Assembly: GCA_036345935.2 (NCBI GenBank)
Contig: JADWOT020000368.1
Location: 1-64,000 of the forward strand
Direction: 5' to 3'
Source: Taenia hydatigena
Lineage: Eukaryota; Platyhelminthes; Cestoda; Cyclophyllidea; Taeniidae
Length of the DNA: 64,000 bases
The notes beneath the pieces are model-generated. The model worked only from the letters and a program-made list of their open reading frames with translations, was not told the origin of the DNA and did no database searches. Of this stretch, positions 48,766 through 62,227 are shown piece after piece; position 1 is the first letter of the stretch, and each line of letters begins with the position of its first letter. A program made the translations under genes and the position numbers.

Positions 48766-51700
48766 GTTATTTGGATGTGCATCTGATCCTGCCCCCTTTC
48801 TAATCCATGCGCAAAAAGTGCGCATCAACTTGTTTTAATGAATGTCAACATCACTTAGGCAATGTCTTCGGCAAAAGGACTCTCAGACGCTTCCACCGAC
48901 TTACCTAAGCGGTGCACTTTTCGCTACAGTGTTGACATCAGCACTCCAACGAACACCAAAATCAACGCAATCGTGAGCCTGCGGTTGATGGTAGGGACAT
49001 CGCTTCAGCTAGCATTACTCAATGTAATCCAGTAGGATGCACAACACCTACGTATTAAGAAGAGCAAAGAGGATGAGATGCAAGGGCATTTCATTGCACG
49101 CAATGCCACAAATGCGTGCAGATGGGGATAGGTGGTTTTAATTGCAGTGGGAGGGGGGGCGAAGAGAAATGTAGACGAGCAAAGTGCGATGTAGTGCGCC
49201 ATTGACACGACGTGTACTGCAGCCATCACCGGTGCGTGAGCCAACTTGGTACGATGTAGCGAAATCTCATGGTGTGACAGAGGCCAGAAGCCACCACCAT
49301 GTACGATCACTGGCGTTTTCAATGTCAGTTGGATGGGCATGAAACGATGTTAGAGTGATAATCACATCTACGCAGATCAGCAATAATCTTTCGTAAATAC
49401 GCTGCAACAATTTGTTTTGCAAGAAGATGGGATGCGCCTGGAAAAGTTATATTGCCGGCGGTCAAAGGCGGTTTCAACCATGAAATATATATTGAAGTAA
49501 AAGCCTATTGGTCACGTGCATAAAATACCTTTATACTCGTGGAGGCATTTTTAATGCCGTACCTTTTGTGGTGTTTTTCAGGTATCTAGGTCCATTCTAA
49601 TAAACACATGCTCCTGTTATGAAGGGCTTCTGATCTCTAAGAGATTATTTTTTTTTTGCGCTTTTAATGGGTGCTTAGCTTGCCAATATAATCAGCCAAA
49701 CCTCGGAAGCAGAAGTGAACAAATCCTTAATCCTCATTTCAACATGGCGCATTAGAAGCACACTTAGACTAGTTACTTCTTTTGCATCCTACGCCATCGC
49801 AGGAAATCACATTCCGGTATTAAGTATTTTCTCTCTGGAAAATGGGGCGACGTGCAAAAGATAGCTCAAGTGAACTCATATTTGGATTGCATTAAAATTG
49901 GGGCAGACTTTGCCCCTAGAGTGGCACGAGATTTGAAATGCAGTGACTATCCTAACTGCAGACGTAAAAGGCTTGCATGTTAAAGTAGATACGATGATGG
50001 AGCACTCGAAAATGAGGTAAAATCAAAAGAATAGATGGCTTTGCTTCCACCATTTGCACTTTTAGCTTAGTTAAACGTACATAAAGGCCTTCAACTTGTT
50101 CTTAGAATGCCTTTTCTTTAGTGGATGTATGAGAGAGCCCTTTACCTCCAGCTGCAATGAGCAGAAGTGCAAGGTCTAGGTATCATGTCATCAGCTGTGA
50201 AACGTTGGACGCTACCGTGCCTAACTAAGACAAGGTGTTAGCCGAGATGTGGTCCCAGACCAATCACCTCCTTTTGGAAGGAAAACTGCGGCGTTTGAAG
50301 TGTTTAAAGCCCGTAACATCAAAAGCTATTTGCCTTCAAAGTTGAGGGGGGCGCGAGTCATTGATGGGCCTGAGGATAGAGAAAACTATCTTACACATTA
50401 GAAGTTAAAATAATGCTACTTAACTGGTTTGATAATGGTCTCAAGTCGATTATTCTCCTTCTCTTGTTTACAATTGCGAACGGTAAAGCAGGCCATTGAC
50501 CCCTTGCAACAATATTAAATGAGCCAACAGCACCGCATCACCAATTGGACATTAGCTCTGGCGATAGTACGGCAGCGGTTTGACCTGTAGTTTTCTTAGA
50601 TTACATAGAGAGTACCACAAGCCTTTCATTGGCGCAACTAGTAAAGGGTTTTCAAGCCACTGCTAAAGAAAGAATAAAATGGCCCTAACCTAACTGGCTA
50701 ATGCACAAATCACATAAATCAATTGGTGTCCACAAGAATTATTCATTTCCTTTTCATCCGTTTCTTTGTCTTTGTACTTGTGTACCTTTGTAGAGCCACA
50801 ACCTCACACTCCACCCACATATACTTATACAAATTGCGTGAAACCAGTGGCAACGCATCTATAATATTCTCATGGTGTTTCACAGTTTTGAGCAAATCAG
50901 CGAGTCAATATTAATCATTTTGTACCAAAACTTGGAGGAAAGTCAATCAAAAGCCCCTGTCAGCTTTCATTTAGCACGCGCATTCATTCCCGAGACACAT
51001 CTTTTTTCTCTCTTTTCCCCATGTGTAGCACTCCTTTAACATGCTTCGTGTCAAAATTGATGATGAGCAGTCCTGCCAGTGGATTTCTTGGTTAGGGTTG
51101 GGAAAAGGAGTAGCCTCAGCGAGTGGTCTCTTCATATCTGGTTAATGAGAGCGCAGTGAACAAAGTCAAATCAGAGCTAGGAAAGTAGCAGGGTTAGTTA
51201 AAAGAGAATAATAAGGTGAATTCCAAATTTAATAAACCTAATAAATGCATTAGAAATATGGCACTAACACAGTTGACGAGCTTGCAAGTTACTCTGCGAA
51301 TCAAGACTAGCAGTCGAGGTATTATCATTACACAGATCCCACTCAGTGAGTTATTTTGGCCAAGGAATTCGCTCAGTAAAGCACACATTTATGAGAACTC
51401 ACTTCGTCGCGTGTGCAATGGAGCAGTGCTGAATGAGCATCCATCTGTTTTCTGAGGCCAACTTCATTGCAGCAAAGCCAAGATGACCTTTTCTTATTCA
51501 TGGATGCATTGGCACTCTCGCCGCTATATATTAGAAAATTGCGACAAAGAAATTTCTTTCTGAGTCTACTTTCCTCAAAAGCAGCAACCTCGTCTAGTAT
51601 GTCTGCCTTACTATTACCCCTTTAATTTGTCTTCCTTTTCTTCCTCATTCGGAGCAACTTTCACAGCGGAATGGTGCGATAAGTGCTTTAGAGTCCAAAA

Positions 51701-52541
51701 AATGTATAAATTGCGCGCAAATGACGCAGTGCCTGACTTTTGCTTACGTAGTGATTGCTAGATACAGCCCCAATGCAGGCATTTAAAAAACTGTTTTAAT
51801 TTTCTTCGCAAAATTCCGCAAGCAAACATGCCGCGTTCAGGTGGAAATCTAAGAATTAGCTTGTGAGTTCGGCTATGGGAAACTCAGTTCAGCCTCTGAT
51901 AACAACGTCTTTAGCATACCATCCTTGTCCCAAAAAGCATATCGTTTTTCATATGCTCTATGTTCTTTATACTCAGCACCACATGTTTTGGTATCTTTAC
52001 CTCGGTCTTATAACATTTTATCGGAAATCCATCTCACGTATAGCACTAACCAGAACAAAATGATAGCAGCAAAGTTGAGGTTCCCATTTCTTTCTTGAGC
52101 GTAAGTCTGCTAGCAAAGCTCACAGCTGAGTACTAAGGCAGATTCCTAAATCGCACTGAAACATAGAAAAAGGAGTGTGCATTTTGTCATGTTCGCATTT
52201 AGGTGTGCAGTGCATTAAAAACTAGTGGCATCTATAATTGCACTCAATTATTGGTCACATGATACCACCGTGTCTCTGTCTCTTCCTGCTTAAGCTACCA
52301 ATGAGATTTGACGTTGCGTGATGAATTGTTTGCCCTAAATTGTCAGTCAGGCAACGCCCAACTGGTTTTGAACAGGTGAATCTGCTTATGTAAGACCCAC
52401 CACAAAATCATTTTGCAGCATACTAACACCCTTCATTAGTGATTGTTCTTGCTTACTAAGCCACCAGTTCTATGCAAAAATATAAGCGAAAGACTGCCGA
52501 GAACTCACAAATTTGGTAATATAACAGCATCAACTTGCGTT
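48766..52541. other. No recognised gene
   Basis: The final cyclase exons (the PRYCLFGDT region of the family) should follow but I could not find them, so the pseudogene appears truncated or its last exons lie farther away. A 111-codon reverse frame (49,340-49,005) has no recognisable domain and no splice context. The rest is AT-rich with a short G run at about 49,149-49,157. Confidence 0.4.
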
Positions 52542-53467
52542 CTAAGCAAGCATTGCGAGCCAAACACCTGCAAAGTAGAAGAAACCAAGGCTTTTCAACA
52601 TACAGTTATCGCAAAATAGGTCTGATAAATGAAGCAATACCTACAGAAATGATGTGAACGCATGTGTTCGCCCAAAGCCTCCAGCGTCATAAATTCTGCG
52701 TAGCATTCTGTGCAGTGAAGGCGTACTTCTGAGTTCTCCATTCGCATGACTGCAGTGTGGCACAGCAAAACAATTTCGGGAGGAGTTGGCATGAAATGCT
52801 AGTGCTATAGCTGAGCTAAAGGTCAATGGACTCTAACTCACAAATATGCGAATCGATGAAATGGCGGATGAGCAAATCAAAGTCTTCGAAGTGAGCGCGA
52901 CAACAGAAGCACACATTGTGTTCCCAAGCTAAATTTGAGGTTCAAAAGAATGCACTTGTGTTAGTTTTAACATGCATGCTGACTGAATGGAAAAGACGAT
53001 GATGAATTTACAAGTTTTCTCACCTCTCTGATGACGTAGGAGCATTCCGAGGGTTTCGTAATGCCTTGTGCAATTCGGACAATTGAGAATCAACCTTACT
53101 ATAATATATGAAGCATTTAAAATGAGATGCTGAACCTGCGCTGTGATTCGCCTAATTTAACCACTTTTTACACAGGTCTTCATCTTTTGCATTAATGCAG
53201 GCATTATCCCACCCTGTACAAATAAACTCTTCACGACCTAACTCCACACCCCTATGCATTAATGCACATAATTCTCCATAAAGACATGCTTTTGATCATG
53301 TATGCGTTCATGTACAAGGCATATAAGGTGTTGTTGCATAGAAAGGTTAAATTCAAAAGTATAATGTTCCTACAGTGGTGCACACGGTCCAAGTGTGCAA
53401 ATAATAAGATAATGTTCCTAAATTGCGCTGCGCACTGTCCGCAGATGCCGGCATCCATTTTGGTCAT
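52542..53467 (-). CDS. Small protein of four C2H2 zinc fingers, five exons
   Basis: Reverse-strand exons are 53,467-53,374, 53,098-53,024, 52,928-52,842, 52,749-52,645 and 52,567-52,542. All four introns are GT-AG, all interrupt codons after the first base, and the joined frame is open for 128 residues to a TAG. Fingers are C9-C12-H25-H30, C38-C41-H54-H60, C63-C66-H79-H84 and C98-C101-H114-H118. Each has C-x2-C-x12-H spacing, the aromatic residue three after the second Cys, and the Leu three before the first His. The second finger has an unusual five-residue gap between its His. Each of the first four exons carries essentially one finger. The start is ATG at 53,467 (or 53,459 region, MDAG, with a better context); upstream in frame there is a stop and no AG for over 50 bases. 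Linkers are not the TGEKP type of tandem DNA-binding arrays, so nucleic-acid, RNA or protein binding are all possible. No other domain is visible. Confidence 0.75.
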
Positions 53468-56400
53468 AAGAAGGGTGAATTGTACGCGAATCCGTGACCG
53501 AGTATGAAGCGAATATGATTAATGAGCAGGTAGATCTTCTGGATCAGTCCTCAACCAGACGTCCGATTACATCACACGACAGTGAAGATGGTGTGCATTG
53601 GAGCTTGTCGTGGTGGTCTTTGAAATATTTGTAAAACCTATAGGTCGAGTGAAAGATAGTTGCTTCTTCTTTTCACTTAAAGGGTAGTGGTTTTAACATT
53701 TACAAAACGCGCAATTTTGCATTGCTTCCATTTACAGCCTTTAAACATTGTTGCACTGGCATTTAAATTGCATTCAAATTACACATAATTCCTTGGGTGC
53801 ATAAGTTAGTCAAACTGCGTAGAAACACCAGCTTCATTGTCTTGATGTCGTTTGATGTTTGACGTAAAATCCCTATTTCCATCTTTGCATGGTTTTGCCA
53901 TGGTTGTATCATTTTGAGTTTATGGTTTCCGAATTTCACTAGCTACCTAAATGATGGCTCTCGATTGTCAGTGTTTTATGGCAGCTGTTTCACTGATCCT
54001 AATACCAGATTTAGAAGACTGGTTTTAATAAGGACTGGTTTTCTACCTTTTAACTAGTTGGCCTTTATTTGATATATCTTTGCTTCGGCTAAAGTTAAAT
54101 GTTTTGTCAAACCCTTTTGTAATCAAGATTCTTTAAAAACGCCTATGGTAGCAGTGTTTATGAATGCCAGATAAACTAGGAAGTCTCCTTGGCTTTTTGA
54201 AATTTAGGTTGGTCTTAGCAGGCAGAAAGGTGCTCGTTGGTAGCTGTTTAACTGCACACGCGATGAAGTAAGTCCTCATAAATTCTCAATTCACCAGACA
54301 AAATTCCTAACCAAAATAAACTCTCAGAGAAGAATTGAGCTTGAGTTTCTGGTGGAGTGGATTATTACTTGAATGCTGATCTTGTATCGCAAATTAACTT
54401 TCAAGCCAATCAGCGATATTATTACCATAACTCAAATGCGTTTATTATGTTGCTGGATTTTCCTTTAACTAGCGTTGTCACCTTACTGCCTCTATGCGAT
54501 AACAGTGGGAGCTGATTTTGTTTGCTGCGCTCTTAATAATTGAACATGTAGATGACATTCGCTGTGGTAACTCGTATACCCAGGCATAGAAATGGGCTCC
54601 ACCGTCAAAACTGCTTGTCTTCAATTTTAGCACACATCTTGGTGAGGACATGCTGCATATAAGAAGAGAGAGGAACTATAACTCGGGAGTGATCCACATG
54701 CTAAAGGGAAGTTGACCGGAGCTGTTAAGACAGATTTATTTGAATGTTGCAAAATGAAATAATTGATACTCAATGATTTGTGCGAAACTGTGCAGCGCCA
54801 TGACGAGAACCCGGTAGTGTTGCCACAGGTTTCACAATAGTTGCATCTGTACATCTGAATATAGGACAAAGGGATGAACAAATAATATATTTTTGCGCTA
54901 ATGAGGGTATGCGGTTCGCTTGATGCGAACTGAAACAGCAGCTTGTTATATCGCCAGGGTGCAGTGGCCAAAGCTGATGCAAAATAGGTGGTGCGATACT
55001 ATTAGCCTGCTTATATTCTTACGTGGTGGCAGTGGTTTAAATTACGCTTTGAAGGTGAAAACACAAGATAAAAGAACAACTGGTTTTAGCACAATCTCCG
55101 CACTACTTGGAGAGTGTGATTACGTTTTCTAACGCATAATAGAGTTTTCTTTACCATCTGGTCCATGGATATCGCGCAATCCTTCCAACTTTGCAAACAG
55201 GTATATTTCTCCAGTCACTTAAAAAGCAGAGAGAGATTGTAAAGCGCGTAGATTGGATAGAAGACTGCCGTCATTTGCAACGTTGATCCTGCAATCCTTT
55301 TTTGTTTGTCTCATTACGCGGTGGGTTATTTAAGGAGGATGTCAGCTCTTTACCATTTCTTCACCAGTAAGAGATAGACCCGTGATGTTTGCAAATACAA
55401 ATGTACGAGCTTATAGTAAGGCATAGGACAAGTCGGAGGACTAAGTGAAGGGACCAATTTCGGCAGGTTCCATCCTCTATAACTGAAATAGGAGCATGAA
55501 AAATAAATGTGATTGGGCGAATGGTAAGCTCGTCTTTGTCATTTGCGTGGCAGGATCTTCCAGGCTGTTTATGCCTTGGTCTGTAGCAATGTTGTTTTAA
55601 TTTGGTGCTGTAACCAAAGAATTTATGTGAGATGTTGCAAATGGTTGCGCTTCATGGAGCAATTGCCTAGCAATTAATGATCCACCAATAAGGAGCTCGC
55701 ACTATTTGACGCATCTTGGAGGAATAAAAGGCATGTTTTGCCATATTTAACCTTTAGAGAAAGCCAGCGGGATGTAACGTGCATTTCTTGGACAGCTAAA
55801 ACAGCCGGCTACAAAAAAATATGGTTTTTCTGCAAAAATTTCTTTTTTGGTGTTCATCAAATAAAAATAGTATGACTAAGAAAAATCGAAATCAATATCG
55901 CATTCAGACAGCGAAACACATGGCATGAACACGAAACGTCATCACTTATGGCTAACATGACTAAAGTTGGACGTTAATTATGCTAAGCAGACTTTGTTGA
56001 ACACTTACGAGTGTTTGGCTTACATTTCTCAATCTGAATACACTTTTTTAAACAATCGTCTTAGATGCGACCGTACAAGTTATGAGTAGCAAAATAAAAT
56101 CAGTTGTTTTCAAAACTGCACACATATAGTACCTAGCCATATGCGTAAAAGCAACTTCCCAGCTACATGACGCTGAATCCTTAAGGTATTTTAGGCATTT
56201 GCAACCATTATCAAACGTATTAGTACCTTCGTGTCATTAGCAACTTTTCGCAAATCACGTTCTTTTTCTGGGTATACTGGCAGCAGCTATTGACAAAAGC
56301 TAATCATAGGATAGAGCTTAAAAAGAACCAAAAATGGTTTGAGAAAACGGACTTGTAGGGCTCTTTAAAAATTAAGTAAGTTGTCTGCCGGTCTGCCTTT

Positions 56401-59400
56401 CAATCCTCCCTCAATTTCCTCCAAATTTTTCAGTCACACGCCTGCAACACCACCGATATCTTACCTCAATAATATGGCTTATCTGAAATCTCGGAGTCCA
56501 TATGCTGCAAACATTTTGCTGCCTAATTCTAGATGCCAAAGCAAATGACTATGAAGTAGCTGCGTAAACTACGAAAACTAGCGAAAACAACTTTAGAGCT
56601 AACGGAACGCATCGCAAAAGTGTGAGTGGAAACAACATGACACTTGTACCAAGCGATGACCATAGTATTAGATTTGGGTCGATCGCGGGTCATTCAAAGA
56701 TTTTCCCCAGCTATTTTGTTGGCCAGATTGACGCACACGATGATATCAACACTCTCAGGAGCTCTAATTCTCGAAGATGGAGGAGCTCAAAGGGTGCAAA
56801 GAAATGGATCCTCATTCTTCACTGATTCTAGCAGATACCTCTGCACCATATATGGAAGGATGGTATACAAATCTGCTCAGCAATAAACCAATATTGCATT
56901 CACACATCCTTGATAAATAATGGAAAAAAAATAAAAAGTATTTCTTAATCTGTCCAGATTGACTGGCTCGTTTCGCCTAATAGGAAATGCTGCCACGTTT
57001 ATAAGCCTACCAAGTGTTACGTCTTCATGGTTTTCATTGCGGTTACAGTGATTATTGATGTGTGGGACCAATTTTACCACCGGCTACTACCCACGCACCT
57101 GCGATTTACATATTATTAACTCATTAATTTACAACATGCCAATGTGTCGTCGAATTCTCGCTGTTATCTTCACTTCTTGGTTTTGTTTTGAAGGGAGGAA
57201 CTGATCACTCTCTGCATTTGTGACCTTTATCCTACCTGAAGTCAAAATCAGGGACTTTTTTCTCTGATTAAACTTTGCGAGAGCATATAAGATAATTCGA
57301 TTCGAGTATTGAGACAGGCTGATTTGTTTACATAGTGGTTATGATGGAGATTATGGGAAGGAAGGGCTGTACTTTGAAGGTGATGCTAAAGTCGAGAGAA
57401 TGAAGACGATTTGCCGACTGCCACGGGAGGACAATCAATAATTTTTCAAACTTAAGAACAAATGCAGCAGGAGGAGGGCTACATAAGTAGCACCATGCTA
57501 CAGGGATTAATATGATTAGCACGAAAAGACCGTCATCGTGGATGGATTCAAATGGCAACCTTTGAACAGCGTCTTTTACTTTCCTAATTTAGGATGTGAT
57601 GTAATGTGGGATCTCAAATCTCGGCAAGGTGCGTCCGCGAATAGGCTATCAGGTAGTCGCATAAATGAGACGATCCAACCAGCCACGACTGCCATCTTTT
57701 GCCACTGATTATTCAAGGTGGACTTTCTCATCGTTAAGACTAAAATAATTTTGGTTCCTTGTATAAACTTGGATAACGAGGAGAAGAGGTTAGGGTGTGT
57801 CCATGTATTGTGCTCTCTTGCAGTGTGCGATACTAATAACAACTCACCAAAACCATAGTAAGCGTCATGTCTCTCTTCGCTCTCGTCTTTGCCTTTTTAG
57901 CAAAGGGCGTTTGCCTCTTTTTTGTTGCCCGAGATTACTAATTATCCAAGCGTAGCGTCATGTTCGCCAATCCTCCATGGCAGCAGCCTCACTGATTTTG
58001 AAAATGGGAAATCGCAAGGATTATCTGCAAGTAGCATGCCGTTCTGCAAGTAAAGCACCCAGTCCTGCACTTGGTATAGACTCTCAGTTTTATGTACCTA
58101 TAAAGTAGGTGCTTTGCAAATAACCCTATAAAAGAGAAAAGGACTGCTCAAAGTACTGCCTGCTCTTCTATAACGTTGAATCGGGCTTAAAACATAAATA
58201 TGTTCTTTGATCACTTCTCTGTGGCACTTAAGACGAAGTGCGTTTGCATAAATGCAAGTGCGACAGAATACATTTCGCAGTTTAGGTTAACCCATTGAGT
58301 GGGCTTCGCTTTTAGCTGGGTGTTGAAAGAGATAGTGACTCGATTACTGGTCACAATATTGACCATTCTCAAAACGGTCGTTAAAAAACAGTTTTGCATT
58401 TGTGTTAAGATCCTTATTATTGCTACCTCTCTGATACCTCTCTGTTAAGGCGCAGATGGCGAGTAAATGAAAGGGTCTACAAGGCAAGAGAAGAAGTACA
58501 GTCCACAGGTCGCATTCTCCTAACCGGCTGCTTTGAGGCAATTCTGGTGCTCGCAAGTCACCACCTATATCATCATTTTGTCCGCTGAATAAAAGGTCTA
58601 CGAAAACTAGTGTTGCACTCATTAAAATAACGCGCACTCCTCAAGGGATTAGATCCTGTTGACATGAGCTTCTTCTAAACGCAAAGAGCATTTCTCACCG
58701 CCTCTTCCTGATTCACTGTTGGACTGTGCTCATTTGCAGCGTCTGAATCCAGGCGAGGTATGTAGGTAGGGCTAAAAGCATTAATGGCTCTTAAAAATAC
58801 AACTGATTCAAAGTTGACTGGATTGCTTAGGCATAAAACATATCATCCCATTTAAGCCCTATAAACACCAACGAATCCATACTGCATTTCTGCTTAGGTA
58901 ATGATGATACCATGCCCGAAAATAACTGTTTTACTTTAGAAAAATCAACTAAGCATGTGGTCCTAATTGAACTGACCTTAAAATACGTGACTTACCTAAG
59001 GTTATTGTTCGAAAAATTCAGATTGAGTGCCTCAAATGAACTGATTAGAAGGATCAAAGCGATTTGCAGCAAGTCAGACAGACAGATGATTATAGCTGTG
59101 TGACCTCGTTTAGCCTTCGACTATATCGCAACTAACTGGCTAGCTAAATAAACCAGAGAAGAACACGAGAGCAATTAAGTGAGTAAACGTATTTGTGGCT
59201 ATGTAAATCATCCTTGTAGCAAAAGCTACCAATGAACATTGCGATAATGGAAAAGGATGCCATAAGTCGGGACGGAAACGGGGGTGTAATATGCTCACTG
59301 CAGTGAAGTTGAATTAGAACGATGGGAATGCAGCCAATTAAAAAAACGGAAGTAGGAGGATAAAGCTGCGACACTAGGCTTTTATGTATATCTACGTGAT

Positions 59401-62150
59401 ATTCATCAGTCAAATTTCAGCCACTACAGTAAGGCTGTGGCAAAAGGAAGCTTTTCGTCATCAAGGCTTATCATTGTTCATACTGGGCTCAAGAAGTTGG
59501 TCATCTAGAGCGCTGCCTCTATGTCTGGACTTTCACTGTATGGGCAGGGTATTAGAACAAATAGACTTCAACGAAGCAAATGCCTATTAATGGCCTTGAT
59601 ATGTGTGCATATCAACGACGCAGGACTTCCCAGACCACACTATTATTTTGACAATAAAAACTAATTGTGCTGCGTAAAGCGGATAGTGGTGGATAGGGTT
59701 GTGAGTATTTGAAAGTGAAATTAGATTGCGAGTAAGCAAGGGTACCAATCAACAAAAAGTCTAACAGCAGAGCCTGTTGAAATAGGCAACGAATTGCTTT
59801 AGCTGATACGCGATGCAAATGAGAAGTCAAAGGTAGCATTTCGCTATCATCACGTGACTACGGATTGGCTGCAGAGTACCAATTTTGATCATGTGACCAC
59901 TGCCGAAGTGCTGGCAGGAGAGAAATTGTCTGTCTTGAAAACACTTTCTTTGCGTGACTGCGCTGAAGTGAAGAGAGTAGATTTTGGCCATAGCTAATCG
60001 AGGAAAGACAGCGACCAAACTAGCCTCGACCTAGTAATCAACCTTATCATAGTTGCCATCCCTGGTTAAAGCATTCCTATCATGATGGTGGTTTGCCAAG
60101 GGGAAAGAGATAGTGCGATGTTGTGTTGATACCGCGTTTCTACAGCTAAATCATCCACTCACGCAATCCACTGATACTGCTAAACTAGGCTCCTGCAAGA
60201 TGGCGCACATTGCGCTCGGTCCTTAAAAGGACAAAAATGTAAGTGCCGGTCTTGATTAGCGAAATCTGTGTTTGCTATCGCTAAGCCATGTCACTAAATT
60301 AAGTGGAACAATCAAACGGCTATTGCTGAACCGCATTTGAATGACAGAATGAATCCTGGTTGGCTTCATTAGAGAAATCAGCTTATTCGACTCGATTCTA
60401 TAATCACTGCCGACGGTTATCGAATGTGCAACCGAGGAGGCATCCAAAAAGTAAACACAACACTTATGTAAATTATGACGCGATTGATTTTAAATGCAAC
60501 TGCTTCACTTTGTCTTCTTTGGTCTTACGTCGAGTCAAACGCAAACGTAGTTGTCAATCAAAATAAAATCTTTGCACAATTTTTTTGTTATCTTTAAAAC
60601 TGCTCTCCTCGTATTCATTTCCTCATTATGCGGTTAAAATGGCTACTTTCCCAATGATGCTAAAATCTAGATTCCTGCATAAATCTGGGTTTGTTTTCTG
60701 CTCATAGCTTTCCCAGAACACTTTGCTCATTTACACACAAATTATCTGCCTTGTTTTCAACTGCTTTTTACGTTTCAACTGTTACGTTTGCATTTATTAA
60801 TCGCCTATATTCATTTTTAACATCCCTCCACTAAGTTTTTGTCCTTCGTTCCAAATCTCGTCAATACCAAAACAATACTGAACACTGTTAATGAAAAACC
60901 ATAACACGTTGATAGGAGCCAATAATGCAACATCAGTTCCTTGCCTTCTCCAGTTAAACTTTGACCCCTTAGCGCCGGTATAAGTAGCAAATCTGATCAC
61001 TTGGTTATGCTTAAACATTTCGATGTTTCGTAACTGAAATTCAGTGTTTCGCACTTCGTCTTTTCAAAAAAATATTTTAATGATAGCGTTATTATTTGAA
61101 ATACCTGCTTGCTCTTTTCATTTGGTTAACTTTTGGCCATCAAACCTTGCCTCGTTCTTTTCCGTGTAAGCCTCAAGCTCCTAACTTTTCCCAATCATCC
61201 AGGAGCAAATGTCAATCAGTAGACAAAATTTTAAGCACACTCATAAATTCTGCTCTCCATGCGATGTCGCACTAGGAACGCATGTTTCGCTTAAAAGCAC
61301 CGAAAGTAGCATTTGTTAATCAATGCCCAAAAAATAAGTATCTAACGCATAGGCATCCTGCTTACATAAGTGAGCGTAGGTGTGCTATAGGTATGAATTG
61401 TATTATCAGCCAAATAAGATATTTTGAGAATGGGTATAGATATTACTACTATGAATGTATAACCCATCCGGTAGACCCTGTGCACTTCTGCAAGGGAGAA
61501 TCACTGTACATCTTGGGGTGTCTAACGCCTGTCGGATATTAATTATTGCAGTCATTATTAACGGATGGAGAAATAAGTCAAAGGAAATGGTGTTCGTAAT
61601 TTAAATTCGGAATATCAAGCAATTAAGTTGCGAGTCCTACCTTTAGACAGATTAGGCCTACAAATGTGTTTCCATTCTGCGTCTACACTTCTAAGCAACA
61701 TCTTTGAGGAGCTGCTAACATGCATCTAGCTCGTATCCAATCCACTCTAATCCATTCCGATAAACTGCTTTGCTATGAACATCTACTTATAGTCGGCTGA
61801 CGAACCGACGGAATACAAAGGACCAATTGATTGATGAAACAATAGGCGATTGCCAATCTAGGCATTTTATGGTCTTTTATTAACACTGGTGAATCATAGT
61901 CATCCTATTCGAGGTCAAATTTTTGTGTAGACAATACTCCCACATACGGTTAGACTCATAATTCTGCCATTTTGCATGCCTTTATAGGCGACGTGCATTC
62001 AAACACGCATGCAGCAGAATCTGGGCCAGCTCGCGGAATGAGAAGGTTTGGAGGGTAAGAAGTGTTAAATTCGACACATTGCATCACTTGTTACTGGATC
62101 CTCACCAGCGTCACCAAAAGGAAAACGACTGGATTAGTGAAGTCGCCAGC
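53468..62150. other. Long stretch without a recognised gene
   Basis: I found no exon pair with agreeing phase and no RNA gene. A reverse frame just upstream of the zinc-finger gene (about 53,640-53,535, including DHHDKLQCTPSSLSCDV and ending in TGA) looks mildly coding. The reverse frame 54,971-54,627 has a Cys cluster (CNYCETC) but not the His spacing of a finger. The reverse frame 57,558-57,328 is hydrophobic and could be a membrane segment. The reverse frame at 58,637-58,344 begins with a signal-like hydrophobic run. Frames at 60,797-61,054 (reverse) and 61,282-61,542 (forward) also lack support. None reaches the level of a call. Confidence 0.3.
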
Positions 62151-62154
62151 AAAA
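62151..62154 (-). terminator. Pol III terminator of tRNA-Arg
   Basis: A TTTT run on the reverse strand begins one base after the discriminator end of the tRNA gene, the usual place for RNA polymerase III termination. Confidence 0.7.
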
Positions 62155-62155
62155 C

Positions 62156-62227
62156 ACCGGTGACGGGACTCGAACCCGTAAACTTCTACTTAGGAGGCAG
62201 ACGCCCTACCCATTAGGCCACACCGGT
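62156..62227 (-). tRNA. tRNA-Arg (anticodon CCT)
   Basis: On the reverse strand the 72-base unit folds as a cloverleaf. The acceptor stem accggtg pairs perfectly with caccggt. The D arm reads tggcctaatgggtagggc, which contains the A box. The anticodon stem-loop tctgc-ctcctaa-gtaga gives anticodon CCT. The T arm acggg-ttcgagt-cccgt contains a consensus B box (ggttcgagtcc). It ends one base before a run of four T (62,154-62,151), a minimal RNA polymerase III terminator. No intron is present. The perfect stems indicate a functional gene rather than a SINE head. Confidence 0.93.

Noticed and set aside
49005..49340. 111-codon reverse frame downstream of the cyclase pseudogene
   Set aside because: No domain, no splice context, and similar lengths occur by chance in this window.
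54627..54971. Cys-rich reverse frame (CNYCETC) as an extra zinc finger of the 52-53 kb gene
   Set aside because: The His spacing does not fit a C2H2 finger and the splice phase does not match the phase-1 pattern of that gene.
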